DNA of 64,000 nucleotides from Laguncularia racemosa. Lineage: Eukaryota; Streptophyta; Magnoliopsida; Myrtales; Combretaceae. Numbering within the stretch: position 1 is the first letter of the stretch; every line of letters starts with the position of its first letter. Both the position numbers and the translations under genes were made by a program. The stretch spans positions 4,510,501-4,574,500 of the forward strand of contig JBBMOL010000046.1 of the NCBI GenBank assembly GCA_037954665.1, in the 5' to 3' direction. Below, one piece after another: positions 1 through 11,775 of the stretch. The notes below the pieces were generated by a model, which was not told the origin of the DNA, did not search any database, and was given only the letters and a program-made list of their open reading frames with translations.

Positions 1-1177
1 ATTGATGATCGGGCTATTACAAGGAGTAGTTGCTTGGATTGGGGTGTGATATATGAACAACTACTAGGGGCGAAGCCGGAGCCTAGCGATAGGGGGGCTA
101 TATTAGCATGACATGGTTGTGTGATATGTTCTAGATGCTCCCACATAACACTGATGTAGAGCAAATCCATCGATATATGCATGCGTACATAATGCAGCTG
201 TTGGGGGAGATTTATCTTTGCCGATAAATCTAGTGCCCTCATCCTTGTGATATGATTACCTTTGTTGGAGCATTTTGGCATTGCTAGGACGTATAGCTGA
301 GGGTCCGTATGTCTAGTCTGGTTATATCACCAACTTTGTATCGTGTCATCGCCATCAACACATGAGATTGAAGGGGCTGCCACTCTCCTATAAGTGTAGG
401 CATATGATAGATTTCCCCACATAGCACTCCTTAGCCGTTACGAACTATATATAGAATCTGACAGTCCATTGACTTTACGTTGGAACACAATGAGGGACAC
501 TTAGTACCACTCAACTCACGTTGTCGGCGCATTCGACAAGCGAAACATGGCATGGGTATTTTAGTAACCTTTTTTTTTTTTCCCTTTCAATTCATCATAT
601 TGATCGTTTATACTGAATATAATTTCCTACCCTTCAGGTGGAATGGGAGCCATACGATGGGAATGTAATTAATCTCCTACTAATTTTTTGTAAATGCAAC
701 ATGCACATTTAGACAACTCGAGTGTTACTAATATGTTTCCACGTTGTTGAGTGGCATTTCCCCAACCGAGGGGTAAGGCAATTTGGTGGGTTCTAATATA
801 TCCCATAGCCGATGAACATACAGCCTGAGCTCCATTAAATCGACCTACGGGGGAGGATTGATGTTGATTGGCCGGTGCAGCATGCATTGTATATACACAT
901 GTGGGAACAATGTGTCGATCAAGTGGCTCACATGGAGGGCCCTAGTGATGTGCATGACGATTACATGCAGTGGTACAGATTGATCAACTAATAATATATT
1001 GGACACATAGGGATTGTTATTGGATTTTTGGTAAGTACAATATCAACACTCCTTAAGTGAATAATTGCATGACTGTTTCTTATTTAATTTACATTTTGTT
1101 CTTACTTACAGGGTGAAACGTTAAGACAAATCTACCTATTGTCGGATCTAGACACGGCTGTGAGAATAGCTGCTTAG
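1..1177 (+). pseudogene. Plant mobile domain (MAIN-like / PPP7 long-form-like) relic
   Basis: Translation of the + strand, shifting frame a few times, gives the landmarks of the aminotransferase-like plant mobile domain (PMD) found in MAIN/MAIL proteins and in transposons. Near 20-100 it reads LDWGVIYEQLLGAKP, near 190-210 MQLLGEIYL, near 405-425 YDRFPHIAP, near 640-655 VEWEPYDGNVI, near 730-780 VVEWHFPNRGVRQ, and near 853-990 WPVQHALYIHMWEQ followed by HDDYMQWYRLIN. A GTAAGT donor at 1031 and a TACAG acceptor ending at 1111 keep the frame up to a stop at 1177, as in an exon-intron-exon tail. At least five in-frame stops (for example near 795, 807, 837 and 990) make it a pseudogene. The 5' end lies left of the window. 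It converges with the transposase relic on the other strand and is probably cargo of the same element. Confidence 0.82.
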
Positions 1178-1642
1178 GGTCTTCATTTCATGCATCACCA
1201 CGGGGGGTAACGCTATACTTGTAGGCACAACAACAGAATACTAAGGAGGTGGAGGTGGAGGCATAACCGATTCTTGTGTGGCAAAAGATGGCGGGACATC
1301 AATGACCCCGAAACTAGGGTGAGACACAACATAATTCAATACAGGACCAATAATTCCCAATGGATTATGATGTGATGTATGATAGCTCATGGCTGATTTT
1401 TAGCACATACGAGGCACCACATCAGCATTCTGTAAATGGTCCTGTCTTAACACTGCTGGCTCTACAGACAAAACTCTCTGAAAAACAATCTAGATATTAC
1501 GGTAAATTATCAACTCATCTTACATAGTAGAGTCCCATGCCTCCTCAAGCATTCAACGATACTCCCTAGCAGCATCCAACATAGGAGTCTCAAGCTCCTC
1601 CTGCTCCACGTCCAAGGCCATCTTAGGAACTAACCAAGACAT
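1130..1642 (-). pseudogene. Coding-like relic with proline-rich tail, unidentified
   Basis: Read from an ATG at 1642 on the - strand, one frame stays almost open for about 170 codons with only about five stops. It begins MSWLVPKMALDVEQEELETP, has LEEAWDST and later FGVIDVPPSFATQES, then a run of six prolines near 1245. The low stop density in AT-rich DNA and the proline-rich composition suggest former coding sequence. It lies downstream of, and on the same strand as, the MuDR-type transposase relic, so it could be a C-terminal exon or a second gene of that element. I do not recognise the family. Confidence 0.4.
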
Positions 1643-2101
1643 TTGCCCGGCTAGCTAGACAATTCACTAAGGGAAAGAAATAGAATGGGATAGGAACTGA
1701 TAATTTGTTATTCATTTCATAAGTATATGTTCCATGTAAACGATCAAATTGATGTATTTTAACATTCTGTAATGAATTTCTATGCATTTTGTCTAACATA
1801 TAATGTTAGCATTTGCCCGTTACACGTGCAATGTATAGATATATAATCTTATAAGTTCGAATATGTGAAAACAAATCAACAAAGGTCTAAAGAAATTAAT
1901 ATTTAATATAACTTCTCAATAAATTAAAAAACTGTAAATATAAATATAGAAGAATCATCAACCTCCATGAAGGATCTCCCTTTTACTATGTCAAAACAAA
2001 GTCAATGAATTGATCGAGGCTTCACCTAAGCCGCACAATGGAAAAAGGTAATGTTAGCATCACAAATGCAATGTAGAACGTGATGAAATGTGTATTGGTA
2101 T

Positions 2102-5100
2102 CAATCATTTACCATTATCGTGTTGACATAAGCACATTCTTCTATTATGCCCTTCCGCTCGATAAAGTCTACATGTGATTTGATTTGGATGCTCCCTAAT
2201 GTTCATATCCATGTAGTATCTTTTTTGCCTTGGTTTTCCCTTCTTCCGTGTAAGGTCTCTCCTTGGGTGAAGTGATGGGAAGTGTACCAACTCCTAATCC
2301 AACTTTTTGCGTATAGGCATGAAGTGTGTCTTACATTTGAGCTCCTAATACATCCACTTGTACCAATCAGGTATAAAGTGCGTCATATCGAGTCTCGTTG
2401 AGGCAGCTATTACATAAGCGTGAGAGTACGAAATTCTATATATTTACCACTTTTGGCAATTACATGTGCTGCGAGCAAAGTCAACAATGTATGTTTAGCT
2501 CCCTCCCCTTAACCCTCTCGCGACGCGATGATTACTAGTGAGCATTTCGAAAAGTTTATCCTGCCTGCTATAGTCGATGACTAGGAATGCAACCGAAGCG
2601 GGTCATAATAGGATACCTGGCCCGGCCGATGTGATAAAAACCTAACGGGGTTTGACCCTATAGGATTTAGGGTAGGTTTTGAGACATGAAATGAAACTCA
2701 ATAGAGTTTAAGATCGGGTTACAAGATTTAAAAAAAAAAAACTCGATGAGAAATCTGGCATGTGAATTTTTTTTAAATAATAATTTAATTTAGTAATTTG
2801 TAAACAGTAAAAGTAAGCTACTGGTACGTAACAATAATAGCAAAACAGCAAGTCGCAAGTCACAACATCTACGAAGAAATGAACCGAACGAAACTGGAAG
2901 CCAAAACAGCCTACTACGTAACAATAACAAAATAAGAACAACAACATCGTTACATCAATGTCTACAGTCCACTCGCCGAGGTTCATTGGTCTAGTCCATC
3001 CAAAGTTCCAGACTCCAGAGCAGTCTGCAGGTCAGCACAGTAGGTAGGTGCAGTCCTCTGTCTTAGTCTCTCCAATCCGGCAAGCACTCTAACCAATTCC
3101 CACGCATCCTATCCTGTTTAAGTTAACTTAGGCTAAGTTAACTTCTAGAGTTACACTGTTACAATAGAAACTACTAGAGGTAAAACTGCACTAGAGTTAC
3201 ACGCAACACGCACAATTTTACCTCCTTAATTAATTCAATAGCTTTAGCTTACACTTTACATTTTACATTTGTTAATCGTCATTACCTTTGCAATTCCTAG
3301 TGCAGCTTTGCTTTGTCACTCGCTGGCTTGAGCTTACAATTCCTAGTCAATCGTCATTACCCTTACAATTTACATTTGTCACTCGCCGACTTGAGCTTGA
3401 CGAACACCCCTCATTGTCTATCTAGAATTCTCTTGTCAACGGCTACAACTCTCCTATGCACAGCCGACGCTCACTTAGTTACTATTCTGGGAAGCTCCCG
3501 TCGACGACTGCAAGTGTCTTGTCCACAGATGACGCACATGGTTTTTTGCGAAAGACTGTTATTTATTGTTTATTTATTGAATTTTTTTTGGCAATTCGTT
3601 TACAATAAAGTACTATGATATAGGATGTTGGTGTTTGAATGTAGTGGGTCATCTGTGAACATCTATTGACATTATGTTGATATAAATAATCTCCATGATC
3701 AAGTGATTACTTAGTCTGAAAATGAGCAAGAGACTATCATATGTATTCATCCAAATTTGTGCTGAGACACTCAATTGCTTACCGAATCCCAACATTCCTC
3801 AATCAATATGAAGATTCCCACATAAAGGTTCATACTTAGAAGGATTAATATCTACACAAAATATAGAAAAGTATATACTCTGTTCCGAATATATCAAACA
3901 TCAAATCTAGAGGATAACTTTCCAATTTGCTTTTACATAATGTTGTTCAAGTTGGGTTGCAAGTCGGGTTTGGGTTCTCCTTTTTACAAATGGGGGCGAG
4001 TTCGGGTTTAAGGAATATATTACACTATTGAGTTGGGTCGGATTTTGGGATCTCTCTTCTCCATCGAGTCAGGTTCGGGGTTCTATTAAACCTATCCCAA
4101 ACCCAACCCGTTTACATGAATATCGATCATCCTGTGGTTGCTAGTTCGTAAACTCCATATATTGATTTTCTCGATTGCATATTTGGTGAAAATTCTACCA
4201 TTTGTTATATTCTTCAAAGCCTTTGAATGCTTCTTGACGAAGTACCCCATGTAATTGTAGAATGTCTTCTTTACTAAAGCAATCATAGGTAACTCTCGAG
4301 CCCCCTTTAACACAAAATTATAGCTTTCAATAATGTTGGAGGTCATACACTCAAACCGATAGCAACCATCATAAGCTAGTATCTACATATCTAATGACAT
4401 GTTGTCAAATTAGTCAAATGTATTAGGCTTAATGATCTTCACCTGCTCCATCATATAGTTCAACTTGCAAGATTGTGCTTAGACCCTGGCGTATGTAATC
4501 AACCTCTTGCATTGCATGTTTTTATGTGTTGAGTTGAAGTTGTTTGCAAAATATTGTAGTCAAAACTGCCACATCACAAATGGAGGGCGCCATCCATTGG
4601 CTTCTTCTTCAACTACCAACTTGATCCCTACATGTCTATTTGATATGAGGCAAATAGTTTCACGATCTATATGATTGTCGACAACATATTCTTTTAATTT
4701 TCTCAAAAACCAGCCTCATGTCTCAATCGTTTCCTAATCTACGAGACTAAATGCCAATAGAAGTATATTGTTGTTGCCATCAATGCCACAAATAGTTAGC
4801 GACTTATGAGTGTACTTCCCATACAGAAAAAATTGCGTCAATAGTAACAACTGGTCTAAGGAATCTCTATGTTGCAATACATGACCCAAATGCCTAGAAT
4901 ACCTACTTCATAGTAAACACTGTGGGGGTAATTAATCTGCTTCACGCCCAATCAATTTGTGTTTTGGGATTTGTATTTTCTATTGCATTTAGAAGTTTAG
5001 GGAGTTTATTGTAAGACTTTTCCCAATTCCTATACGTATGCTCTATAGCTCGTTTCTTCCCTTCCCAACCTATTTCTTGTTGATCTTGTAGCCAAATTCC

Positions 5101-6271
5101 TATTCGACAACAAAAGCCAGCTCTGCTACCTTCATATCAGGATTATTTCTAACAAGATTTACAAATCAACTAGTAAGAAGATTGTAATCCAACTGTGAGT
5201 GATCCCGACTAATCAGCAGGTTATTACATGTCTATGGACCCTTGAATCTCATTACTACGAACATACCCTCCAACTTCTTCTTTTAGGTATGAAGCCTCCA
5301 TTTACAACTGCCGTCTCTTCTCAAACAATAAACAGACCACAGCAATAAACTAGACTCTACATCAGTGAAGTTACAATGGTTCTTCACATAGTAAGCCTTC
5401 ACTACTTAAATTACGTCTACTTTCGTTCTGAATCTCATACTCTTGTAGAAATTGTCATTGCTGCTCGAACCACTGCAAATATTAGTTTGCTTTTACTCAA
5501 AATAAATGTAACCATCATCACCACCAACATTGTAGTATGGAACAAAATCTCTAACTATCATGCTTGGTGGTTCAACCTACTCTGATTGATATATTGCTTA
5601 TCTCAAATACGTATGTATGGTTGGAGAGTCTTCCTCAAGTACTTTATCTCCATCATTTTCACTTTCCTCATTGGAACTCTCCTCCTCAACACCCATTCTT
5701 AATTGGCATCACTTATAGTCTCCACTCCCAAACAAACCATGTACGGATCACATGTGTTTGGTCGTTGTAATACTGGAATAACTACTCTATCTATTTCATT
5801 TTCATCGTTGCCTTCCGTTGGGGTTAGAATTAAGGGTTCAAATGTCGACGGCTGAAGTTGCGTTTCTGCAATGTTATGTGATGAATGTGGCTAATTGTTT
5901 GTATCAAATGTCTGCTTTACAGAGGGTCTTCCCAAATTGTTAGAAATTCTTATGTACAATTATTACATGTCATGATCTCCATATGATTCAACCATTTCAA
6001 TGAAATTTCCAATGTCTTCATCATCTTTAATTGCCATCAATGCATAACATGTACTACTCCCATGGAACACAGGATGCTTGTAAATTATTTTAACCCCCAC
6101 TTCGATTGAATCGACTCCAATGTTTCGGCATATTTTGTATAAGAATTCATTGTAGTTGACATTTTTCTTTATTTTCAACTTCTTTACCAAATCCTTATCA
6201 CATTCCAGCCTTCAATTATTAGCCACAATATTTCCAAACACATAGATCATCAATTTGACGTAATCATCCAT
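2102..6271 (-). pseudogene. MuDR/MULE transposase relic, split by a hAT-like insertion
   Basis: This is the transposase of a Mutator-like element, decayed. From an ATG at 6271 the - strand shows, in order: an N-terminal PB1-like MuDR domain (KIIYKHPVFHG and IKDDEDIGNFIEMVE, 5963-6190); the DDE catalytic region starting LRPVVTID near 4855-4830, with GIDGNNNILLLAF and ICLISNRHVGIKL; the conserved block MTSNIIESYNFVLKGARELP at 4346-4290; a SWIM-type zinc finger (near 2485-2415, CNCQKW followed by H.YVIAA); and a CCHC-like knuckle CRLYRAEGHNRRMC near 2170-2125, ending at a stop at 2102-2104. Stops and frameshifts occur throughout, and an aspartate in the usual SDRH motif reads Asn (SNRH). The gene is interrupted at 2582-4122. 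The transposase would have acted at Mutator-type terminal inverted repeats, one of which lies upstream near 7100-7274. Confidence 0.88.
2582..4122. mobile_element. hAT-like non-autonomous element inserted in the MULE transposase
   Basis: A 1541-bp block separates the two halves of the transposase relic. Its left end TAGGAATGCAACCGAAGCGG and its right end (reverse complement TATTCATGTAAACGGGT) are imperfect inverted repeats resembling the TAGGGATGGCAAACGGGT ends common in plant hAT elements. Subterminal GGGTTGGG/GGGTTTGG stretches (3950-4110) are also typical. The flanks TCGATGAC (2574-2581) and TCGATCAT (4123-4130) agree at 6 of 8 positions, consistent with an aged 8-bp target duplication. 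No transposase is visible inside. The interior holds partial tandem copies of a segment containing AATCGTCATTACC (near 3270-3360). Confidence 0.72.
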
Positions 6272-7079
6272 TGTTTTCTTATCGACAATATATAATTTAA
6301 ATTATGAGATTTTTTAAAAAATGACAATTTTCAACAACATTTTAAAAATTAGCCCCAAAAAAAAATTTCGTATCATTTTTAATTACATTTTTTCCCATTA
6401 TTCCCCAACAAAAATTTGCTAATTTAATTAATAACATTGTAAAAATTATTTTGCAAACTAGATATTACAAATTTCCATCACAATATTTTTTATAACAACA
6501 TAGATAATATTTCAATTTAATATTTACAAATAATATTAAATTTTTCATTATAACAAAGTATTCTTATACTAACACAAAAATTAATATCGCATGTTATGTA
6601 TTATAGGACCTATATAAATTATATCTAATAGACTATAAACTAATAATAAGCAGTAATATTTTCTACAAAACATAACATCACAATAATATTTTCCTCAATT
6701 AATAATACCAAACAAAAAAAAATCAACTTTTTTTCTAAAAAAAATACCACAATTGATTATTCATTGAGGAAATGTTAGATCTTGGTGTATTTGTTCAAAT
6801 CCCTCCTTTTTCGCTCTACATAAATACTTTTTCTTCTTCCTGCAAACAAGAGAAAAAAAAAGAAGACGGAGTTTGTATATGGGAAAATTAAAGAAAATGT
6901 CTTTTGTTTCTATATTTATATTATTAATTTTTTATACCATTATTGTGCGAGTTGCTTTTTACATTGACAGTAGATGTTAAAGTAAAAAAAAAAAAAATGA
7001 ACAGTGAAATTACTTGGAGTAGCAGAACTGAAAGTATATACCAAGTCCACGCCTTCAGTACAATTACATTAAAGGCGCA

Positions 7080-7274
7080 AACCTCATTCGCACTTTCAAG
7101 TAATTAGTACAAATTATATTGAAGGCACGGATCGGGTCTGTATCTCCAATTTTGAAAATTTTTGTAAAATTGAAGTCGCAAACCGCGTTTGCTTTCAAAA
7201 TCTATTTTTGAAATATTTATTTTCAATACAATATTTGCGAATTAAAAAAAAAATACAATATTTTAGTGTGTTGC
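7080..7274. repeat. Terminal inverted repeat of the Mutator-like element (right end)
   Basis: Read inward from 7274, the sequence (GCAACACACTAAAATATTG...) matches the left terminal repeat of the element at 12155-12985 for about 90 bp, and continues into shared subterminal motifs such as GCCTTCAATATAATTTGTAC. It lies about 0.8-1.0 kb upstream of the transposase start at 6271, where a Mutator-like element would end. The partner repeat must be left of the window. Confidence 0.72.
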
Positions 7275-8744
7275 TTGATTATGGTGCATGGTAAGGAAAT
7301 TATACGAAAGAATAAGATATAAGAGAGGGTGAAGACAGCATACTATGAGCTAGGTAAGGAATTTTAAAAAGAATTAAAAGCCATAAATTCCCCTATCCCT
7401 TATCCACTTCTTTCACACGATTAACTTGCAAACTTCTTGTCAACACGACTGTAATTTACCACTAAAACTTTTGGATTACAAAGTTTTCCCATTTATCCAA
7501 GTTAGGAAGCATTTGAAACAAAAAAAAAAAAAAAAAAGAGTTTACAACATAATATACTTACCTCTATTCTTTCCTACCTTAGTTATTCGTTGGAATGGGA
7601 GAGAGGAAAAGAAGTTTTATAAAGGGGAAAAGGGAACTATCGTTTGAAAAAGGAAAGAATGAAAAGAACATCTTTATAATGTTTTAAGTTTAAATCTTAT
7701 GGAAAAAATTACAAAAATTCCCCTTATATTGAAATTAATAACTAAAGATAGTTTTATAAGATAAAAGAAAATGGTTTACAAGTTTGAGATATTTTAACCG
7801 AGCTATATATTTGGATCAATGGTTTGATCAAATATCATTTACTTATCATCATCATCTTCTAATTCTTAACTTTATGAAATATTCCTTGTCTCTTCAATAG
7901 CAGGAAGTAAAAAGAGATGGTTCAATTTTAGAATTTAGATATGCTTTATAAATGATATTATATTAAATAATATTTTACTATTTGGCCTTTTGTGTAATTT
8001 TATTTATTTATTTATTGGCCTCAATATTTTGTGTGCATTATGACATCAAATCGGTTACGTTGTTTAGATTGATTGGGATCTAGATAGGCCTTCATCAATA
8101 CGGTTTTTGAGGGTCAAATCTGCCTGTCTATACCATGGGTCATGGCAGGTATCATTCAACCAGGCAGAGCAAAAAGAGCCTAACAATATTGGCAATTTGT
8201 CTATAGTTCATTGAAATAGACAGACCCAAAAATCGAGGTTGCTTTCTTTTTTTAGATTGTTGTTTTCTTCTTTCAATTTCAATGTTTATCTTTTCGTTTC
8301 GTTTTTTTTTTCTTTTTTTCCTCTAAAGAGTTACCAACGCATGCGCTCTTTAGGCTTTATATATATATATATATATATCATAAAACCAAATTCATCTTCC
8401 TATTCAATGCTACTAATAATTTAGTATATATAATTAAATACCTTGATCGATTTAAGGAGGGTCTAAGGGGTCCTAATCATTTTAAAATTTCATATAGTGT
8501 TGTGTTAATTAGTGTTTTGCAAAGTTCATTTGGTTTTCTTATTAAGATAATATAATTTTCAAAATACCAATTATGAAAACTCTCATAAATTAAAGATAAA
8601 AATAACACATTTAGTCCATAATATTAACCTACTTTTTTATTTGAGTTTTTTTTTTTTGTCTAATCATCAACATATTTCAACTTCTATAAAATAAGATTTC
8701 ATTAACTTTGTAAATTTTTCATCAATTAATAACATGCGCCAGCT
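7275..8744. other. AT-rich intergenic stretch
   Basis: I see no gene here. It contains homopolymer A runs (near 7519-7539), a T-rich tract near 8300 and a (TA)n microsatellite at about 8359-8379. Open frames are short and low-complexity. Confidence 0.6.
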
Positions 8745-8858
8745 TCTTTTTGGTATATAATAATCAATTTAATAAAATAGTAGATTATATATTTAGCAAC
8801 CTTGTACTTCTATCTTTGTGCTTCACCACAAGTGTGTTTCCATTTCAATAGGCTAAAT

Positions 8859-9363
8859 TAGAGATGTAACTAGGATGGATTTAAAACAAGTTTTATAAAA
8901 TCCTAATCCACTTTTATAAGGTTTAGCGTTTTCCATAACCTTATAGAGTTTTTAACTCTAATTAGTGAAACACATTGTTATAAGATCATGAACTCTATAA
9001 GGGTGGATCGGGTCTTTATAATATGCATACAAGATAAGAAAAAAATATAGTAAAAAGTAATTAAATAGGGTTAAAGTTATATTTATTAATTTACACATAT
9101 TTAAAATTTGAAAATTAAATATATTGTATAGTATAAAACTAATATAGAGTATGTGTATTATATAGATTAATAATAAATATTATAATTAATATATTATTTT
9201 TTATATGGATGGATTTTCTATTGAGTTTTTTAAAAAAAAATTCAAAAACCTGACTCTAAACTCTATAGAGTTTTAAATAATACTTCAAAACTCTATAAAA
9301 ACCATTTTTATTGGATTAGACGAGTCGGATATCCTATAATAACTTGCCTCGATTGTATTCTTA
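8859..9363. mobile_element. hAT-like MITE inside module A
   Basis: This 505-bp block is absent from the paralogous position in module C (empty site GGCTCTTAAAATCC at 15922-15935). Its ends TAGAGATGTAAC and, in reverse complement, TAAGAATACAATC are imperfect inverted repeats of hAT type. The left flank ends CTAAAT and the right flank is CTTAAAAT (9364-9371), matching a decayed 8-bp target duplication of the empty-site sequence. No coding sequence is seen inside; subterminal CTCTATA/TATAGAG motifs are frequent. Confidence 0.65.
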
Positions 9364-9419
9364 CTTAAAATCCAACAAATTACGGTTGCTATCATATATT
9401 TCCACTAATTTAATAGAAG

Positions 9420-9480
9420 TATAATCTCAACTGGCTGTTAGTATACAGGGTATTTGTGCTGTTAGTTTACAGGGTATCAG
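9420..9480. repeat. Short tandem duplication of about 24 bp
   Basis: Two adjacent copies beginning GCTGTTAGT(A/T)TACAGGGTAT occur at about 9433 and 9458. The stretch belongs to a part of module A (about 9425-9555) with no counterpart in module C. Confidence 0.6.
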
Positions 9481-10497
9481 TGGATAGCATTCTGAAAAAC
9501 TAACTAGAAAAAGAAACAAATGCACATTTTGGCTATAATAAAGAAGCAGGCCGCCCCCACCCAACATAACATTTGGGCACTCATCCCCGTATTCAATGGT
9601 ATAAGGTGTAAAAATCTCTTTCCTTCTTTCTTTCTTATTTTCCGTAATTTTTTAATAAACAGGATCAGATTTAATTTTTTACATTTTTTAATAATTATAA
9701 TAATAGTAGGAGGAAAAAAAAGAAGAAGAAGAATTGGACAAAAATACTTCAAAAAATTGAATCAATAATCAACAAGGAATTAAAAAAAAAAAATCAAATT
9801 TTATTTTCATTCGATTTGATATCAATCGAATCGGTGGTTAACCAAAGATTAACCAAAGCTAACAAAACACAAACACGTAGGAGAACTTGTCCTTCTAACT
9901 TCTTGTTTCATTACCCTTCTGAATTGGAACTCATCTTAAGATCAGATTCTTGCAATCTCTCTAATCTTCTGTAATGAGATCTTTGATGTAATCGAACATT
10001 TTCATATTTAATCAGAGTCTCTTATTTAGCCTATTTTTGTAAGTACTGGAAAGCGCCAAAAGGGAGTCTGGTGGGGAATTAACGATGGCTCAGAAGTCCA
10101 ATTAAAACAAATCAATCGTGGTAAATGAAACCAGGTTCTGCCGAGAATGAGACGTGCTAAACTTTTATTTTTCCTTCTTTATTATTATTTTTAATTCCCC
10201 TTGGACCTGTTCACGTCAAAAACCTCAGTCAACTTAGCTGCCAGTATATCTTGACCCTTACATACATGTGCAACGGGGAAAGTACTGTACCAAGAAGCAA
10301 TGTGAACGAAATTGTTAAGGCTCGGTTTAAGATTCTACCCCCTCTAAAATATTAAATTAAACATAAAAGTTATAAACTTGATCAATATTTTTTTATAATT
10401 AATTTAATATTAAAATATAAGCAAAGTAGATTGGATATACAAATAATAATAAAGTAAATTGCATCGGGTCACTTATAAGAGTATCTGTACTCTCTCT

Positions 10498-10498
10498 C

Positions 10499-10531
<33 letters not shown>
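10498..10531. repeat. (ATT)n microsatellite
   Basis: This is an imperfect run of ATT trinucleotides. The corresponding positions of modules B and C also hold simple sequence, so the microsatellite predates the duplication. Confidence 0.8.
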
Positions 10532-10532
<1 letters not shown>

Positions 10533-11198
10533 ACATACTTTGAATGAAAGCCAAGCAAAAATATTAATAGATATGTTTATGAATGCATTTAATAATTTAT
10601 GAAGCCAACCGTATTATTTGACTACACACTTCTCAAAGCATATTTTAAATTTTAGCTCTACCTAAAATATATAACATATAGGTAACGTTTGATTGACATT
10701 AAAATTCGGTATTGGACAGGACAAAATTTTTTGTCCACCGTTTAGTTGCCACACATGAAGGAAGTACTGGACAAAATCAGAAATTTTAGTACCGCATTTA
10801 ATTCAGTACTAAAAATGCGGTACTAGACTAACATGTAATTTTTTTGAAATTCCGAATTTGCCCTTCACACTTACCTTGTCACTCTACTGCACAGACGCCT
10901 CTCCTTTCCTTTGCTGCAATCGATCTTGTTTTCCTCCAGCGCCGCACGATCTTCGAAACGAGTAAGTACGATAAGCCATTGGCGTCGCTCCTTCACTGCC
11001 GCCCGCCATAGAATCGGCCGCAAGTTCACCCATCGCCATTGTGAAGCCTGAAGTTGCCATCAGGTATGTATGGTTCCATTTCTTCTCACATTGTTGCTTC
11101 CTTTTGAATGTTCCTCGCATGCTTGTTCGTTGTGTCCGGCAACAAGTCCCCTAGTGCTTGCATGTTGTTCAAGATTTGTCGCTCGTTGTCCATTGGGT

Positions 11199-11224
11199 GG
11201 GGGGGGGGGGGGGGGGGGGGGGGG
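11199..11224 (+). repeat. Homopolymer G tract (26 nt)
   Basis: This is an uninterrupted run of G inside the TIR element, in otherwise AT-rich surroundings. It could form G-quadruplexes. Its exact length is likely to be unreliable in sequencing. Confidence 0.95.
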
Positions 11225-11240
11225 AGCTTAAACATTGTTT

Positions 11241-11440
11241 TGGGGTTCGAATGCATGGTGCGCTTTAGGGGGGTTATTGGTTTTAGGGTTCGAATACATG
11301 CTCTATAATGGAGAAGAGTTGGTTTTAAGGTTCGAATGCATGCTGAGTATACGGTTGAAGGCACGACCGTGTGTTGAACTTGGAAAATCCACAGAAACAC
11401 ACACGATTGAGTACACGGTTGAAGGCATGGCCGTGTGAAG
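11241..11440. repeat. Degenerate internal repeats of the TIR element
   Basis: GGTTCGAATGCATG-like motifs recur at about 11243, 11286 and 11330. A second motif, ACGGTTGAAGGCA followed by CCGTGTG, occurs at about 11351 and 11414. These look like decayed tandem duplications rather than coding sequence. Confidence 0.6.
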
Positions 11441-11588
11441 CACACACGGTTGAGTATAAATAACATATTATTTCATTAAATATAACATAATTCTTTTCCC
11501 TATAATATTTAATATAATATATTAAACCTTCAAATCATTTTTTTCTTATAATAATATCAAATATATATAAATAACTATGATATAAATA

Positions 11589-11775
11589 AATGGCAAAATT
11601 GTCAATTTTACTCTATCCAGTCCAGTACTTTGCAATTTCAAACACTGCACAGCACAAAAGCCTTCTCTAGTAATTAAAAAGGGCAAAACTATCAAATTTA
11701 CTATGTTCAGTCCAGTACTTTGCAATCCAAACACTGGACAGCACAAAAATCCTTGTCCAATACTAAACAAACCAA
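11589..11775. repeat. Tandem pair of about 92 bp, subterminal in the TIR element
   Basis: The first copy contains CCAGTCCAGTACTTTGCAAT at about 11617, the second CAGTCCAGTACTTTGCAAT at about 11709. Both continue into CAAACACTG(C/G)ACAGCACAAAA. Arrays like this near transposon ends can be transposase binding sites; that role is inferred. Confidence 0.7.

Noticed and set aside
9504..9768. Two overlapping 82-codon frames on opposite strands
   Set aside because: Both translate A/T runs (poly-Lys, poly-Ile, poly-Phe) and module C does not keep them.
11086..11466. 126-codon - strand frame with a proline run
   Set aside because: The prolines come from the G tract and the rest from short tandem repeats of a transposon, so no protein family is supported.
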